In this document: positions 20,608 through 33,037 of the stretch, piece after piece
Numbering within the stretch: position 1 is the stretch's first letter
Layout: each line of letters starts with the position of its first letter
Assembly: GCA_034359265.1 (NCBI GenBank)
Contig: CP136891.1
Coordinates: forward strand, 88,740,001 to 88,804,000
DNA from: Canna indica
Lineage: Eukaryota > Streptophyta > Magnoliopsida > Zingiberales > Cannaceae
DNA: 64,000 nt
Direction: 5' to 3'
Made by a program: the position numbers and the translations under genes
The notes under the pieces: model-generated
What the model was told of the DNA's origin: nothing
The model's input: only the letters and a program-made list of their open reading frames with translations
The model's database searches: none

Positions 20608-22660
20608 GCGGTTAACCGAAACCGAAACCGAACTAAACACCCGCTAGCCGAAACCGAAACCGGTCGATTTCAAAAACTTATATCCGAAATCGAAAACCGA
20701 TTAATTCGGTTCGGATAGAACCGGTTATCCGTTTACTAACCAGTTAACCGATTAATAAACGGATAAGCTGTTCAAAAATTTAATAACTAAATAGAGATTA
20801 GAAACATAGATAGGCAACAAACACACAAGACTTCTTTTCATAACGTCCAAGTCCAACTATGTCATTAGTTCACCCAAGAAAAAAAGAAATGAAAGCAAAC
20901 AACATGAAAAATATGCATCTGCAGTGCTATAGGTATCTTTGGATTCATAACTATCTATGTGATACATGATGTGGCCTAAACAAGTATGTTGCAATTTGAA
21001 GTACTTGAGACAAGGAACCTCCACTTTTGCAACCTATCACAGTAATGAAGCTCTCCTTCTGGAAGACCGGAAGTACCCAATTATCTTCTTCCTCCTCTTG
21101 TTTCTCTCCCTTTGGTTCTTCCTGCTTATCTTGCTTATAAACTTTTGGTTGATAATGCCTAAAATAAGATGGACAAAAAAATCACTAGTTAACATCTCAA
21201 AGAAAATCAAAAGAAGTTTCATCTATATATTTATTCTAAAGAACTGGTCAGCTTGAAGAATATTAGGCGTAATATAGAGGAAAATAAACACAAAACGAAT
21301 TAGAAAGAGTTGATGACCAACATGAATTTCTGAAGTGGCAAAAAGCACAACTTCAAATTGCTATCTAGCTATTCTAAAACGACTAGAATCTAGATCTTAT
21401 TATTAGAGCAGTGAACCTGTACCACCAACAAACCTACAAAAATCTCTGGGAGAAACAAAAAGATAATATAACCAATTGATCAGACATCAAGAAGAGAATA
21501 GCTAATTTGCGCCCCGCCTCTCAAGATCTATTGATTTCTACAACATGAATGTAGAAACAGACATCCAAAACACTTCTTTTATCTTGCCATTGATAACAAT
21601 AGAGATGTTGAGTTGATAAAATGTTGGAACACAAATTTGTAGATGAAGCAAAACAAAAGAATAGTTTTATTCACCCCAAAACATGCAAGCGAAGTGGTAG
21701 TGCTCCAATGTTGAGTGCAAGAAGATAAAAGGCCAGGTAAAACTTGGCACATAAATACAAGAGAAGCGCTAGAAGCGCTTTCAGTAAACCCTCAGTTGCA
21801 TCACTTGAGTAGTGACTTTACGGCACAAAATATTTGTACTTTTTTCTCCAAATGCTATGGTCATGTAGGCATCTGATTACTTAATTACTTTACAGCCCGG
21901 TGAAGTTGAAGAAATGAAGAGTGGCAAGATGAGCAAGTCTAGGTGTTTTGTTGAAACCCTTTCTTCTTATGGCTTCTTTCTCAAAAATAGCATCTGAAGT
22001 ACAACAACAGAGGCTCCACCTTTGATTGATGTATCTTCCAATTGAATATGTAAGCAGGCAAAAATTTTAATATAAAGTAAAAAAAATCCAAATTAGGGCC
22101 GGAGGGGGGAGAGCGGCGACGGGGAGTCGTGCGAAGTCGCCGAGGGCTGGAGAGAGGAGACGGGAAGATGTGCGAATTAGTCGCCGAGGGTGGAGTCGTG
22201 CGATGTCGCTAGTCGCCACTCCCACTCGTCGTTGTCGCCGAGTGTATGCGGTGCGAACTGTGGAGTCGCTGAGAAGGGGGAGAAGAGGGGGAGTGAGTCG
22301 AGTGAGGGAGTCGGCTAAATGAGGGAATGAAGGGAAATTAGGGTTAGATTTTAGGTTTATATACATACGGGTAAACGGGTAAATGGATAATTAGTTAATG
22401 GGTTTTGGATTTATATTTAATATTTCATATATATTTATTATCGGTTTCGGTTACCGGTTAACCGCAAAAAATCGGTAACCGAAACCGAAATATACAATCG
22501 GTTTCGGTTACCGGTTAACCACGGCCCGATAATCGAAATCGTACCGATTTTAAACGATTTTTAATTTTCACTATCTGAAACCGAAACCGAACCATAAATT
22601 CACTATCCAAAACCGAATTTTACGGTTCGGTTAACTGGTTTGAATTGTCATCTGTGCACT
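20608..22660. mobile_element. Probable non-autonomous DNA element with CCGAAACCGAAACCG ends
   Basis: Both ends are built of GGTTAACCG/CCGAAACCG words (20608-20760 and 22440-22630) and can pair with each other. Between them lie AT-rich DNA and, at 22090-22380 on the minus strand, a TATA-plus-GC-rich-leader segment like those at 6370-6730 and 23380-23590. The right end is the inverse of the start of 23098-23400. No TSD could be fixed, so the borders are approximate. Open frames at 20966-21256 are low-complexity. Confidence 0.45.
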
Positions 22661-23097
22661 CCAAATCAAGGTGTTTGACTTCTATTTATTTATTTTTTTA
22701 ATTTTATTTTAACATAGGACATAACATCTCTATTTAATGCCTATTGTATACATCATTTGGTGTAATCAGATATTTTTTTAAAATATTATTATAATGTAAC
22801 TCTATCATGTAACATAGAGGGATGATAATGAACTAAGATATCGAAAATTGTCTATTATAAGTTGTAATAACACTTGCAATCATAGATTTGATAGTTATAC
22901 AGAATAGCTTTGACAAGAAGAATTCTTACGGACAATTGCTTTGGGGTTTGTTCTACGCCGACATTGTGGACTCACATGCTCTTTAAAACAAGACGTCAAT
23001 TATTCAATAGCTACAAAAAGTATATATTTAAATCAATATAATTATGCTTATTTTTTTATTTTTGAATTAATTATCACTAATGATGACTAAGAATGTC
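22661..23097. other. AT-rich spacer, nothing recognised
   Basis: No open frame, element end or repeat that I can support. Confidence 0.5.
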
Positions 23098-23590
23098 TAA
23101 GGGTGACAATTGGAACCGGTTAACCGCGGTTAACCAGTTAACCGAACTGCAAAATTCGATTTTGGATAATGGTTTTGCGGTTCGGTTTCGGTTTCGGTTA
23201 GTGAAACTCAAAAATCGATTTAAAATGGTTCGGTTTCGGTTATCGGGTCGCGGATAACTGGTAACCAAAACCGGTTATAAGTTTCGGTTTCGGTTACCGA
23301 TTATCCGCGGTTAACCAGTACCCAAAACCGTTAAAATATAAACTATTAGATTATAACCCGAACCCGTTACCACTTACCCATTTACCCTTAGGTATAAAAA
23401 CCTAAAATCTAAGTATCTAACCCTAATCTTCCCTCAGCCGACAGCCAACTCCCATCACGACTTCACCACTCGACTCACTCGCTCGGCCCTCGCAGTTGTC
23501 GACTCCCATCTCCCCCGTATCTCCCCCCTCGGCCCTCGGCTTCGGCGGCCCTCGGCGTCGGCGGCCCTCGCCGACTCCCGACCATTAATT
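23098..23590 (+). mobile_element. Element of the same CGGTTAACCG family, with promoter-like segment
   Basis: Starts TAAGGGTGACAATT, the inverse of the right end of the preceding element. It runs through CGGTTTCGGTTTCGG words, then CCCGTTACCACTTACCC, GGTATAAAAACC and a leader rich in CTCGGC repeats. The right border is not resolved. The TATA-like GGTATAAAAACC at 23390 is the same position-type as in 6370-6730. Confidence 0.45.
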
Positions 23591-23661
23591 AATGATGTTT
23601 GCTAATTAGTTTGATTCATCATCTTCTTCCAAGTATGATCGTATTGTATTTTGTGTTGCAG

Positions 23662-24516
23662 GAAGTTCCTGAGAGGAGCAAAGAGAGTCCTGGAGCACCA
23701 TGGCAATTTGTTGGTCTGCTGCCTCTCTTCGACCCCCCAAGGGACGATAGTGCCGAGACCATTCGCTAGTCTCTCCACCTTGGCGTCAATGTGAAGATGA
23801 TCACTGCTACTTAGAAATTTTTCTTTGATTAAAATCTGAGTGTTAAAATATCTTTCTTTGGTCAAACGTTTGCTGATAGGTTTGTTTCTTCTTCAGGTGA
23901 TCATCTCGCGATAGCAAGGAGACCGGTCGAAGGCTTGGAATGGACACAAACATGTACCCTTCCTCTTCATTGCTTGGGCAGCACAAGGATGAGGCGCTTG
24001 GTGCACTTCCCGTCGACGAATTGATCGAGAAAGCCGATGGATTTGCAGGAGTTTTCCCAGGTTTTCTCCTGTTTCATGCATGACAAACTTGTACTTGGAC
24101 TTTTTTGCACTGTTTGTAGTAGGTAGAAATCATGTGGATGGTTGTTTGATGCAGAACACAAGTATGAAATTGTGAAGAAGTTGCAAGAGAGGAAGCATAT
24201 TTGTGGGATGACAGGAGATGGTGTGAATGATGCTCCAGCCTTGAAGAAGGCTGACATTGGTATCACGGTTTCTGACGCCACAAATGCAACAAGGAGTGCT
24301 TCAGATATTGTCCTCACTGAACCCGGTCTCAGTGTTATCATGTTCTTACCAGTAGAGCCATTTTCCAGAGGATGAAAAACTACACGGTATATATCCATGG
24401 ATCGATTGGAATACATTGAATATTCCTTATAATATTTTCAACTGAAGTTGCTAATTTCTACTTTCTTTTCTCCGCATTGACAGATCTATGCAGTATCAAT
24501 TACCATCCGTATTGTG
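23662..24516 (+). pseudogene. Plasma-membrane H+-ATPase gene fragment, broken
   Basis: Four consecutive exons with GT-AG introns are visible: 23662-23806, 23897-24060, 24155-24386 and 24484-24516. They encode the nucleotide-binding to hinge part of a P-type proton pump: [29 protein letters not shown], then [51 protein letters not shown] and IYAVSITIRIV. The TGDGVND hinge motif is intact. The phosphorylated-Asp exon upstream and the membrane domain downstream are absent. TAG sits at 23767-23769, a 1-nt deletion follows LAIA (about 23920), and a further deletion lies near 24342. Introns are retained, so this is a DNA-level fragment. It lies directly upstream of CACTA element 2 and may have been captured by it. 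Confidence 0.85.
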
Positions 24517-24835
24517 GTTAGTATAAATCATGAAAAATGATTTCTGCTTCCCTATAATTTTAAAATCATGAATTCTGATTTTGTTTCGCCTTCAAATGTT
24601 TGAGCCAACCTTTTATAAGACAAAAAAGTTGATGAGAAAATTAGGGCTTGGGTAAGAAAAGATACACGCGTGCTCAAATAATTGTATTTTATATTATAAA
24701 GAAAATGCATAGTTAGAGCAATGCCCGGTATGTGAGCATCCTCGTTATAAGGAGAAGAAATCAGTCCGACAAAAAAATATCTCATTTAAGGTGCTTCGAT
24801 ATTTTCCACTAACACCGAGACTTTAAAGGTTATTC
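24517..24835. other. Spacer between H+-ATPase fragment and TNP2 relic
   Basis: AT-rich sequence with no recognisable coding signal. Confidence 0.5.
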
Positions 24836-25790
24836 ATGTCGGAAAAGACTGCCCCCTATATGAGTTGACATGCAAGAAGTCGTGATGATACAATTATGAC
24901 TCATCCATCCGACAGTGAAACATGAAAACATTTGGATATGTGTTATCCTTCATTTGCTAGGGAGACTAGAAATATCAGGTTGGGATTGTGCACAGATGAT
25001 TTTAATCCGTTTGGTAATTCGACAACTTTGTATTCAGTATGGCCAGTGCTGTTAACAGTTTATAATTTACCGTCCTCAATGTGTATGACAAATGAATTTA
25101 TCTATCTTTCGATGATTATTCCCGGTCTTAGGGGTCCTTGCAAAGAAATTGACATATTTCTCTGTCCCCTAATTGATGAACTCAAAACATTGTGGGCTGA
25201 GAGAGTTGTCACTTATGATTGTCACCGGAAGCAAAACTTTACTTTACAAGCTACTATATTGTGGACAATCAATGATTTCCCGACCTATGACATGTTGTCT
25301 GGTTGGAGCACGCATGGTCGACTCTCTTGCTTGTATTGAATGGAACACTCAAAATCCTTCAGTCTTGAGAATGGTCGAAAAATTTTCTTCTTTGATTTTC
25401 ATCGCCGATTCCTACCGTTTAACCATCATTATCGAAGGAATCGTGACAAATTTATCAAAGGTAGAGTCGAAAGAGATGAGCCACCACCGATGTTGTCTGG
25501 TGAACAGATGTTAGCACATGTTCAATTATTTTCATATATTACTTTTGGTCGGAATGTAAAAATTTCAAGCTTTGGTCAAACACATAATTAGACGAAGAAA
25601 AGTAACTTTTGGGAATTGCCATATTGGAGTTCATTATTGATTCAGCATAATTTGGACGTCATGCACATTGAAAAAATATGTTTGATAATATTTTTAACAC
25701 AGTGATGGATATTTTCGACAAAACTAAAGATAATGTGAAGGCCTGACATGATGTAAAAATACTATGTAAGAGACCTGAGTTAGAGTTGTA
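24836..25790 (+). pseudogene. CACTA TNP2 transposase (Transposase_21) relic
   Basis: The plus strand encodes FARETRNIRLGLCTDDFNPFGN, then YSVWPVLLTVYNLPSSMCM, LSMIIPGLRGPCKEIDIFL and CPLIDELKTLW. ATILWTINDFPTYDMLSGWS follows, then a frame change to RRFLPFNHHYRRNRDKF, and later FWELPYWSSLLI and HNLDVMHIEK. This is the order in plant TNP2 proteins, which cut and join CACTA ends. The zone before 24930 has stops at Trp codons. Stops also follow RLSCLY (25337) and the 25588 region. The N-terminal third is missing. It is not functional. Confidence 0.8.
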
Positions 25791-27391
25791 AGAGGTCAAC
25801 AGGTCAACAGACGATTTCATAAGCCAAATGCATCGTATATGCTAAATAAATAACAGATGAAAGATGTGTATCAATTGATCAAAGAACTCAGATTACCTGA
25901 TGGATATACCTCAAACTTATCTCGAAGACGATGATAATGAAGTTGAGGAAGGACAGAATGATGATGAGGCAGACGAAGAAGAATTTTAATATTCCGAAAC
26001 AAAAGAACAAGAAGAAGAGTATTACACAGATGATGATAGTGACGATGACGAATAATTGTAAATGTGAAGTATATATTCAATTATTAAATATATCTATTAA
26101 TCTATTATATATAATCTAATTATATTAATTTTTTACATCTATAGTTCGAGATATCAGTTCTCGAGGAGGCATTCCTTGTAGGACCCCCCGACGATTACCA
26201 CCCGCCCCACCTGTACCCACTGACTATTCACCTTCCACCACCATCCCCCCACCTGATCCGCCCACCGTCGTTCCCTCACCTAATTTGGCCACTATCCCTT
26301 CACCTTCGGCTACCATCCCTCCACCACCCTAGCTCTGCAGATCCAGGACTGTCGTCTTCGAGACGTAGGCCATGAAGGCCTAACATAATTCTCCCTCTGC
26401 CACCTGAGGGAGCACTGCGCATAGCAGCTAGTGTAAGTGGAAGACGGTAAGTATATGCATCAATTATTTCTTATAATTTATTTATTTCAAAATATCATAT
26501 TATGAATTTATATTTTGTGCAGATTTGAGCAGGATGACGTCCCTCGCATGATAGCGGGGACGATCCGAAAGTTTATGCTCGAGGCGTGGCCTACATGGTT
26601 TCATGTGTCCCGTGAGCATATGGATTTATTGTGGCGAGAGTTCACGGTAAGTATATTTATTAAATTAATGTTAATATTAAATATTCATCGATAATAAAAA
26701 AAAAAAAAAATTGCAGGCTCATTATACATGGCCGGAGGACCAGACCACTTTTGTGGAGGCTGCATGGGAGCTCGCTATAATGGGCTGCTTCAGTAGGCCC
26801 GTCAGACCGTGATGAGACGGCTGTGGGCCACACAGATAGGGCAGACTCGGGGGCACACACCCGAGTTGATTCCTGACCCTGTGTGGGACCAGCTCATTGA
26901 GCGGTGGGCCACACCTGAGTTGTAGGAGGTCTTATTTAATTATTTTTAATTAAATTATATATTGTGTATAATTCTACTAATGTATTTGTTTTCTAATGTA
27001 AGATACGCATGACGGAGACTGGCACTGTCCAACGTCCGTCGATGATGGAGGTGTATGAGCGCACCCACCGCCGTCGACAATGAGCGGAAGACTACGTTGA
27101 TAGCAAAGCCTCGTATATAATGGTAAGTATTTATATATGTCTATTTGATTTACAATATTTTTATTTATAGTTTATATATATATATATAATATAAACACGT
27201 GTAGGAAACTTACACAAGGACTGTGATCGAGCGTGGAGGGACACGTGTAGCAAAGCCTCCTCACTCAGATTGCGTCTCACGCTGGGTTTCTACCGATGAT
27301 GTCGCAGCTGTCGTCCTCCTCGACCTAGTCGACCCTCCCGACCCAGTCGTTATCAACTCCACCGCCTCCACCGCAGCCATGAGATTTTGAT
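25791..27391 (+). pseudogene. CACTA element 2: DUF4218 start, acidic tail and Transposase_24-type relic
   Basis: After the TNP2 relic come MKDVYQLIKELRLPDGYTSN (start of the DUF4218 domain) and an acidic stretch with DDDNEVEEGQNDDEADEEEF. A Pro-rich exon follows, then RFEQDDVPRMIAGTIRKFM, EAWPTW and LLWREF. After an intron come HYTWPEDQTTFVEAAWE, MMEVYERTHRRR and the final exon with RTVIERGGTRVA, ending at 27391. Most of DUF4218 and DUF4216 is deleted. Exon order matches CACTA element 1. Stops and frame changes are frequent. Confidence 0.7.
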
Positions 27392-27629
27392 TAATTATAT
27401 TTTGTTTATATTTTGATACTTGATTGTATATAGATAATATTTTGATAATTGTTTGCCTCCGGTTTGAGACTGATATTGACGATATTTATATAAAACTTGT
27501 ATGTTTGGTTTCAAATGCATGTGTATGATGTTTCCTAATTGTAATATGTGATTGAAAATAGTTTGTAGTCGATATATCTTTGTATACAAGAATTTGTAAA
27601 ATTTTCAATTTTTACAGTTACAGGATACA

Positions 27630-27998
27630 CCTTTAGCCACGGCTTACCCACGGTTCACCGTCACTAAGCCATGGCTGAAAGCTTATCGTAAATGACGGAT
27701 GGTCTGGGCAGCACTAAATATCATGGTTGCTAATAGTATCATCGACGAGATTGGGTTGTGGCTGATAGTTGGTATCAGTGACAGCACGTGCAGCCGTCAC
27801 TGATGTTTTTTAATCAGCAACAGCGCACGCGGTTGTCGCTGATGATTACGTGTGACGGCCTCGTTTGGTTATCACAACTTATCTGAGACACGCTCATCAA
27901 TGATGATTTTTTACCACGGTTTGCGCCGTCTGTGATATTTATTATCGACGATTCAGCCATGATTTGAGCCGTTGATGATGACAACAATTCTAGTAGTG
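27630..27998 (+). repeat. CACTA element 2 subterminal repeats and 3' terminus
   Basis: The array of GCCACGGCTTA, GTCACTAAGCCATGGCTGA and CAGCGCACGCGGTTGTCGCTGATG variants ends with ATTCTAGTAGTG at 27998, the inverse of CACTACTAGAAT. The terminus is shared with CACTA element 1, but the subterminal words differ, so these are separate subfamilies. A piece of this array reappears at 2565-2653. Confidence 0.8.
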
Positions 27999-28237
27999 AC
28001 ATGCATATCATGTGACTTAATCTCATCCTTCTTTCCTCACCCATTTGACATGCATTGCTGACCTGATCTCCATTAATTGCACACCCATCTCGATTAATTA
28101 GTTTCATCTTATTTTCTTATCTTACTTCTTTGACTTAATATCAGCTATATATGCGTATTTATATATTTTTGTTCTTTTAGTATTTATATAAGTCATCGAT
28201 CGTAAAATTATATAAATAACTTCATTCCTACTAACTA
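27999..28237. other. Short spacer before the intact hAT MITE
   Basis: AT-rich sequence ending in ACTAACTA, the left target site of the next element. No gene was seen. Confidence 0.5.
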
Positions 28238-28751
28238 TAAGGATGAGCAGATCGAATATTTTATATTTTTCATAATACTCGAACTCTATTCTGTATAGGA
28301 TTAATTTCTAAATTTTAGAACTGGATCATATCCTATTAGAATCTAGAATCGAAACATACTTGGAATCATATATTTCGATTTCGATTTTGGATATCCTATT
28401 AGAACATGTTCATATCATATTCTTATACATGTTTTAGGGTACAAGTTTCAGATACTCTATTAAAACTTATTCTGCAATATATAAATGTACAAGTTCTAAC
28501 ATGATACCTTGTTGGAACATGTACCATGAAACTTATAAATGAACAAGTTTTAGAGTACAGATTTTGGATATCGATTTCAATTTCAATTCTAGATACTGAT
28601 GTGTTGGACTCGAAATCAAAATCAATTTCAATCGATCTTTAAATTATAATCTCGGGCCCTATCAAAATTTAATTTGAATTTATTCAAAATTTATCTAATT
28701 AAATAAATTTCGATCGATTCTAAATCTAGTCAATACCTATTGACATTCCTA
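28238..28751. mobile_element. hAT MITE, complete copy with near-perfect TSD
   Basis: A 514-bp element with ends TAAGGATGAGCAGATC and TATTGACATTCCTA, flanked by ACTAACTA (28230-28237) and ATTAACTA (28752-28759), 7 of 8 matching. The internal text is shared with 4874-5453 and 50485-50932. The truncated counterpart at 2654-3072 starts 95 bp into this element. The left border of duplication copy 2 therefore has its original context. Confidence 0.8.
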
Positions 28752-29248
28752 ATTAACTAGAACTTCCTTCCTACAAATTGTATCCCTGAAGCGCCCGAGA
28801 TGAGTACGAGAAGCGGGCAGCCCGTGAGATAATTGTATCCTTAAACAAATCAAGTGCTTCTCCGTTTTAGTGGATTTAGCTGCTTTGCTTATGAAAGAGA
28901 CAATACGTACGGGTAGTTGACCCCACCGCCATTCAAGGTAGGTATGGAGACCACTTGTTGCCCACCGGGCGGTGCACATTGGATAACCCTCACCGAAGAA
29001 TGAGTATTAATTCTTATGCATTAAGTTACGTGCAAATGCAACCACCAAATCAGTCACATGCATGCAGCAGTAATACGGTTTTTTTTTTTTTTTCCAAGAA
29101 AACGTACGGTCTCTTCTCTCTGCTATTTCTTTAAGAGGAACTACTTTTTTCATCACGTCACATTCTTTCTTTATTGTGGCAAATCAACAACACATCACTT
29201 GTGAGAAAAATAAACAAATAAAATCAACATTTGATCCCTCTCATATAG

Positions 29249-29293
<45 letters not shown>

Positions 29294-29425
29294 GTATTAT
29301 ATAGATCATATATAGTGTATATATTATAATTGTATATGAGCAAGGTTCGGTTGATATGACAAATTTAATTTTTTATTTTTTAAAAATATTTTTTAATCTC
29401 TTGAAGCATTTATTGCATCATGCAT
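28752..29425. repeat. Dispersed-repeat block, copy 2
   Basis: Counterpart of 3073-3725. The AT microsatellite at about 29250-29290 is clearly longer than in copy 1, and a few single-base changes are visible. Confidence 0.6.
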
Positions 29426-30068
29426 TAGGGGTGAGCATGGACCGATTAACCGGTCCATTAGCAAAAAAAGAAAACCGATCCATTAACTTCAATTTTTTAA
29501 AATTATTAATCGTAAATCGATCCATTAACTTCGGTTAATCGTTATTTCGGTTTTGGTTTTTTCGGTTTGGTTAATGGATAATTTTTAGGTAATCAATAAA
29601 TTTTTTTAACCTACAAACATAATAATATTATGCAAATCATTGAGAAAAATTCAAACAAATACCGAATTCTCATTGAGAAAAAAGAAAAAAATGAAACCAC
29701 TTGAACCAAGATAATATTCTACAAAAACTAATATTTTTATTTTTATTTTTTTAATATTTTTTGATTTTTTAAAATATTTTTAAAATATTTTTAAAATATT
29801 TTAAAATATTTTAATAATTTTTTTATAATTTCTTTTATATTTTAATAATTTATAAATTATTATTTAGTATATATATTATGAAAAATTAATAAATTATATC
29901 GAACCGATGGACTTTTTACCTTTGAGATCGAAAACGAAATTGAAAATCAGTTTTTCAAAAAATAAAAACCAAAATCGAAAAAACCGGTTCAATTAATCGG
30001 AAAAATTGATTCGATTTCGAACCGATTTTTCGATTAACCGAAAAATTAATTTTTTTTTCTCACCCCTA
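29426..30068. mobile_element. hAT MITE, CGGTTAACCG-rich (copy 2)
   Basis: Counterpart of 3726-4370, 643 bp. The flanks are TCATGCAT and CCTAGCAT. One T-run and one AAATATTTT unit differ from copy 1. Confidence 0.75.
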
Positions 30069-30574
30069 CCTAGCATCAGCCAATTAATTCTAATTCTAAT
30101 TCTCATTTAATCATCAAGTACCTAGCTAATGAATTAAGAACTAATCAAAGCTATGATTTAAATTTAAATATTTTTTATTAAAACAAATCAAAATAATTAT
30201 TTTTGAAGTTGCAATTCTACTATCACATAATCATAACTTTTACACACCATTAATATTATGTAAATCAATATAATCACTATCAAGATCATCAATTTAAGAA
30301 ACTTACGCAAATCAATTCAACTTGTGAACCAATTTAAACTGACTTAAATGTTCTAAAGTTTTATAGTTTAATTGCTTTTTTCCCTTCATTTAAAAAAACT
30401 ATTTCAAAATCATTCAAAATATTTTTTTATATAAAACTCAAAAATAAATTCTCAACTAGAACAAATTTGTAGACAATTAAAATTCAAGATAAACATGAAG
30501 TTAATTAAAAATAACAATAAATGAACGCACATCTCATATATTCAATCTTAAACATAAAATGTGATGGAATTCCC
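30069..30574. other. AT-rich spacer, copy 2
   Basis: Counterpart of 4371-4873. No coding signal. Confidence 0.5.
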
Positions 30575-31154
30575 GAGGGTGAGCGGGTCTAGATATTTTA
30601 TAATTTTATGATATCCAGATCCTATCATTTATAGTATTAAATTTTAAATTTTAGAATTAGATTCTATCCTGTTGGAATATAAAATCGAACCCTACTCGAA
30701 ATCATAAATTTTGATTTTGGGTACCTTGTTAGAACTTGTTCATTTGATAAGTTACAAGGTATAGATTTTCGGTATACTATTGGAATTTATTTTAGAACCT
30801 ATAAATGAACAAGTTCTAACAAGGTATCATGTTGAAATATATTCTGAAACTTATAAATAAATAGATACCAATAGGATACCCTATTGATACTTATTTTGGA
30901 ATCTATAAATGTACATGTCCCAATAAGGTACCATGTTGGAACCTGTACATTGGAACATGTTCTAGGGTACATGTTCTGAGCACCGATCCCGGGTCCAACG
31001 TACACATTGAGTACTCATAACCGGAACTAATTTTAATTGGTTCCGTAATTTTTTATCTCGGATTCCATCCGAATTTAATTTTAGACCTGAAATCTATTTG
31101 ATTGGGTAGGTTCCAACCGGTTTCGAATCTACTCTGTAGTCATGCACACCCCGA
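30575..31154. mobile_element. hAT MITE with TSD GAATTCCC/AAATTCCC (copy 2)
   Basis: Counterpart of 4874-5453, 580 bp. The right target-site copy has a single change (GAATTCCC to AAATTCCC) that arose after the duplication. Confidence 0.85.
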
Positions 31155-32550
31155 AAATTCCCTCATTGTATGTGAAAGATTTCTTCAATGTTCTCGCCGA
31201 TCAAAGTGCATAGGTCGACTCTCTCCTCTATTATAAATATGAGTCTAATATGCAGTTTTAAATCATCCCAACATTTCATCTATTTTGTTTCTCAAGCAAG
31301 ATTCTCTTTCAACGACTCTTTTCTCTTCACACCGTCTCATGCAGAAGCAAGAAGATCAAGGACACCGCATCCATAATTTTTAGGTAGAAGCAGAAATCTA
31401 ATTTTCGGGGTGCAGAAAAATATCTGAGTAGATGTAATATTTTTCTTTTATGATTTAGTTATAAGTTGTATTCAAATTCTATTGTATTAATCGTGTTTTC
31501 TCCTATCTCTAATAAAAGCAAGTGCCATCTTCTTCCCATAAAGTATGCTCGGTATCTCGTCGTGTTCAATCTCATAAATTTTGATATTCTTTGAATTTAT
31601 TTGTTTTAGTATTTTATTTTTTTTTTGACGTTTGAATTTTTTGAATTCTTACCGGAATGACACATTTTCTTTCTAACAATTAGTGTATTACCACTTTAAT
31701 GGATTTAGGCAGGTTACAATTGAAAGTGATAACGACATATTGTTGGATAAATGTATTATATCATCTAGAGATAGACGTACATGAGATTATATATTTTATT
31801 TTCCATCGAAGAATAATGTGTATTTATGAACACTGTCACCGATTAAAAGCTTACGAAGCTTACGAAGCAAGAAGACACTCCTCCACTCCCCATTCCAAAG
31901 GGCAATGTCAGATGAAGGTAATCTTTACATGTTTTATTTTATTTTCTGCAATCCGACATCCCATGTTTTATTTGATTGGACAGTGGATTTTGGGTTTAGT
32001 TAATTAAATATTTAATTAACACTAAATATTAATTGTATTTAAATTATAATTATAATTAAATATTTAATTGAACCCAAAATCCATTATCCAATAACCCGTT
32101 TATCCTTATATATAAGCCCTAAATTCTAACCCAGTTCCTCGTCTCCTCTCCATCTCCCTCATTCGGCGCCGAAAGCCGACTCCCCCCTCCTATCTCCATT
32201 ATCCCCGCTGTCCCTCATTCCACCCTCGAGTTGCGCTGACAGCCGACTCCCCCCTCGGCTACGGCGACGGCGACTACCCCTTTCCCTGGCAGCCCGGCTC
32301 AATCCCTGGAAGTCCCTGACGAAATGGCGAGTCCTCGGACAGACTGACTGTTTCTAAGAAGGGAAACAGTGAAGAGCGGCAGTTCCCTACTCCCCATTCC
32401 CTGGCAGCCTTCATCCCCTTTGCTACTCGCGACAAGGTAACCGTCGGTCCTTCCCCAGTTCTTCTCTAGTTCTTCTCTAGTAGACTGTACATGACTAGTT
32501 TACAACCAATCTGGCAATGTACAGGCGAAGTTAGAGTAGCAAACCTCGTC
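31155..32550 (+). other. Promoter-like and GC-rich stretch, copy 2
   Basis: Counterpart of 5454-6849, with the same TATA-like and leader-like segments. Still no gene supported. Confidence 0.35.
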
Positions 32551-32840
32551 TATTGAGGATCACAGAAAAAGAAGATCTTGCGTACAGCTATTCTAAAATT
32601 TTCTGAATAAATAAATGTCATAGGCATATCACGTAGCTGTGCCAAATTAGGAATAAGGCCTCTTATATAAGCCTCCATTTCCTGCAGTAAAGATGGTATC
32701 AGAAAATCGAGGCATCCAGGTGTAGTTCACTACTCCACTGTACATAATATTAAATAAAATTGAACTACATGAGGTTGAAGGAAACCATCAGAATCCTCAT
32801 CGAGCTCACTCATGTCGATTCTTGCCTGTGTAAGCAAAAC
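32551..32840 (-). pseudogene. PP2A B'' (TON2-type) gene fragment, copy 2
   Basis: Same two-exon fragment as 6850-7139, offset by 25701 with no visible difference in the coding part. It has ARIDMSELDEDSDGFLQPH, intron, EMEAYIRGLIPNLAQLRDM, and the stop after FFFCDPQ. The shared lesion shows the fragment was already broken before the block was duplicated. Confidence 0.6.
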
Positions 32841-33037
32841 CTGATGCAAAACAATGGCCGAAAGATTAAGCTTCACTCCGTTTACATCTGTGAATTTTAC
32901 ATTAACACTTCAGGAATGAACAGTCAGGTAAGCCATACAGTTAGTGGTCTTAAGAATTTTTTCTGCCAAAAACCATATTTGAATGTATAAAATGATTCTT
33001 AGGTGTATTGTTAATATACATTTTACTTCATCTTGGA

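Noticed and set aside
20211..20615. 134-codon GC-rich frame as a gene
   Set aside because: Only MKQSDEISYLDPRF... to a possible donor looks protein-like; no family match or downstream exon was found.
24142..24375. 77-codon frame with TGDGVND as a functional P-type ATPase domain
   Set aside because: It is one exon of a truncated gene with stops and frameshifts in neighbouring exons and no phosphorylation-site exon.
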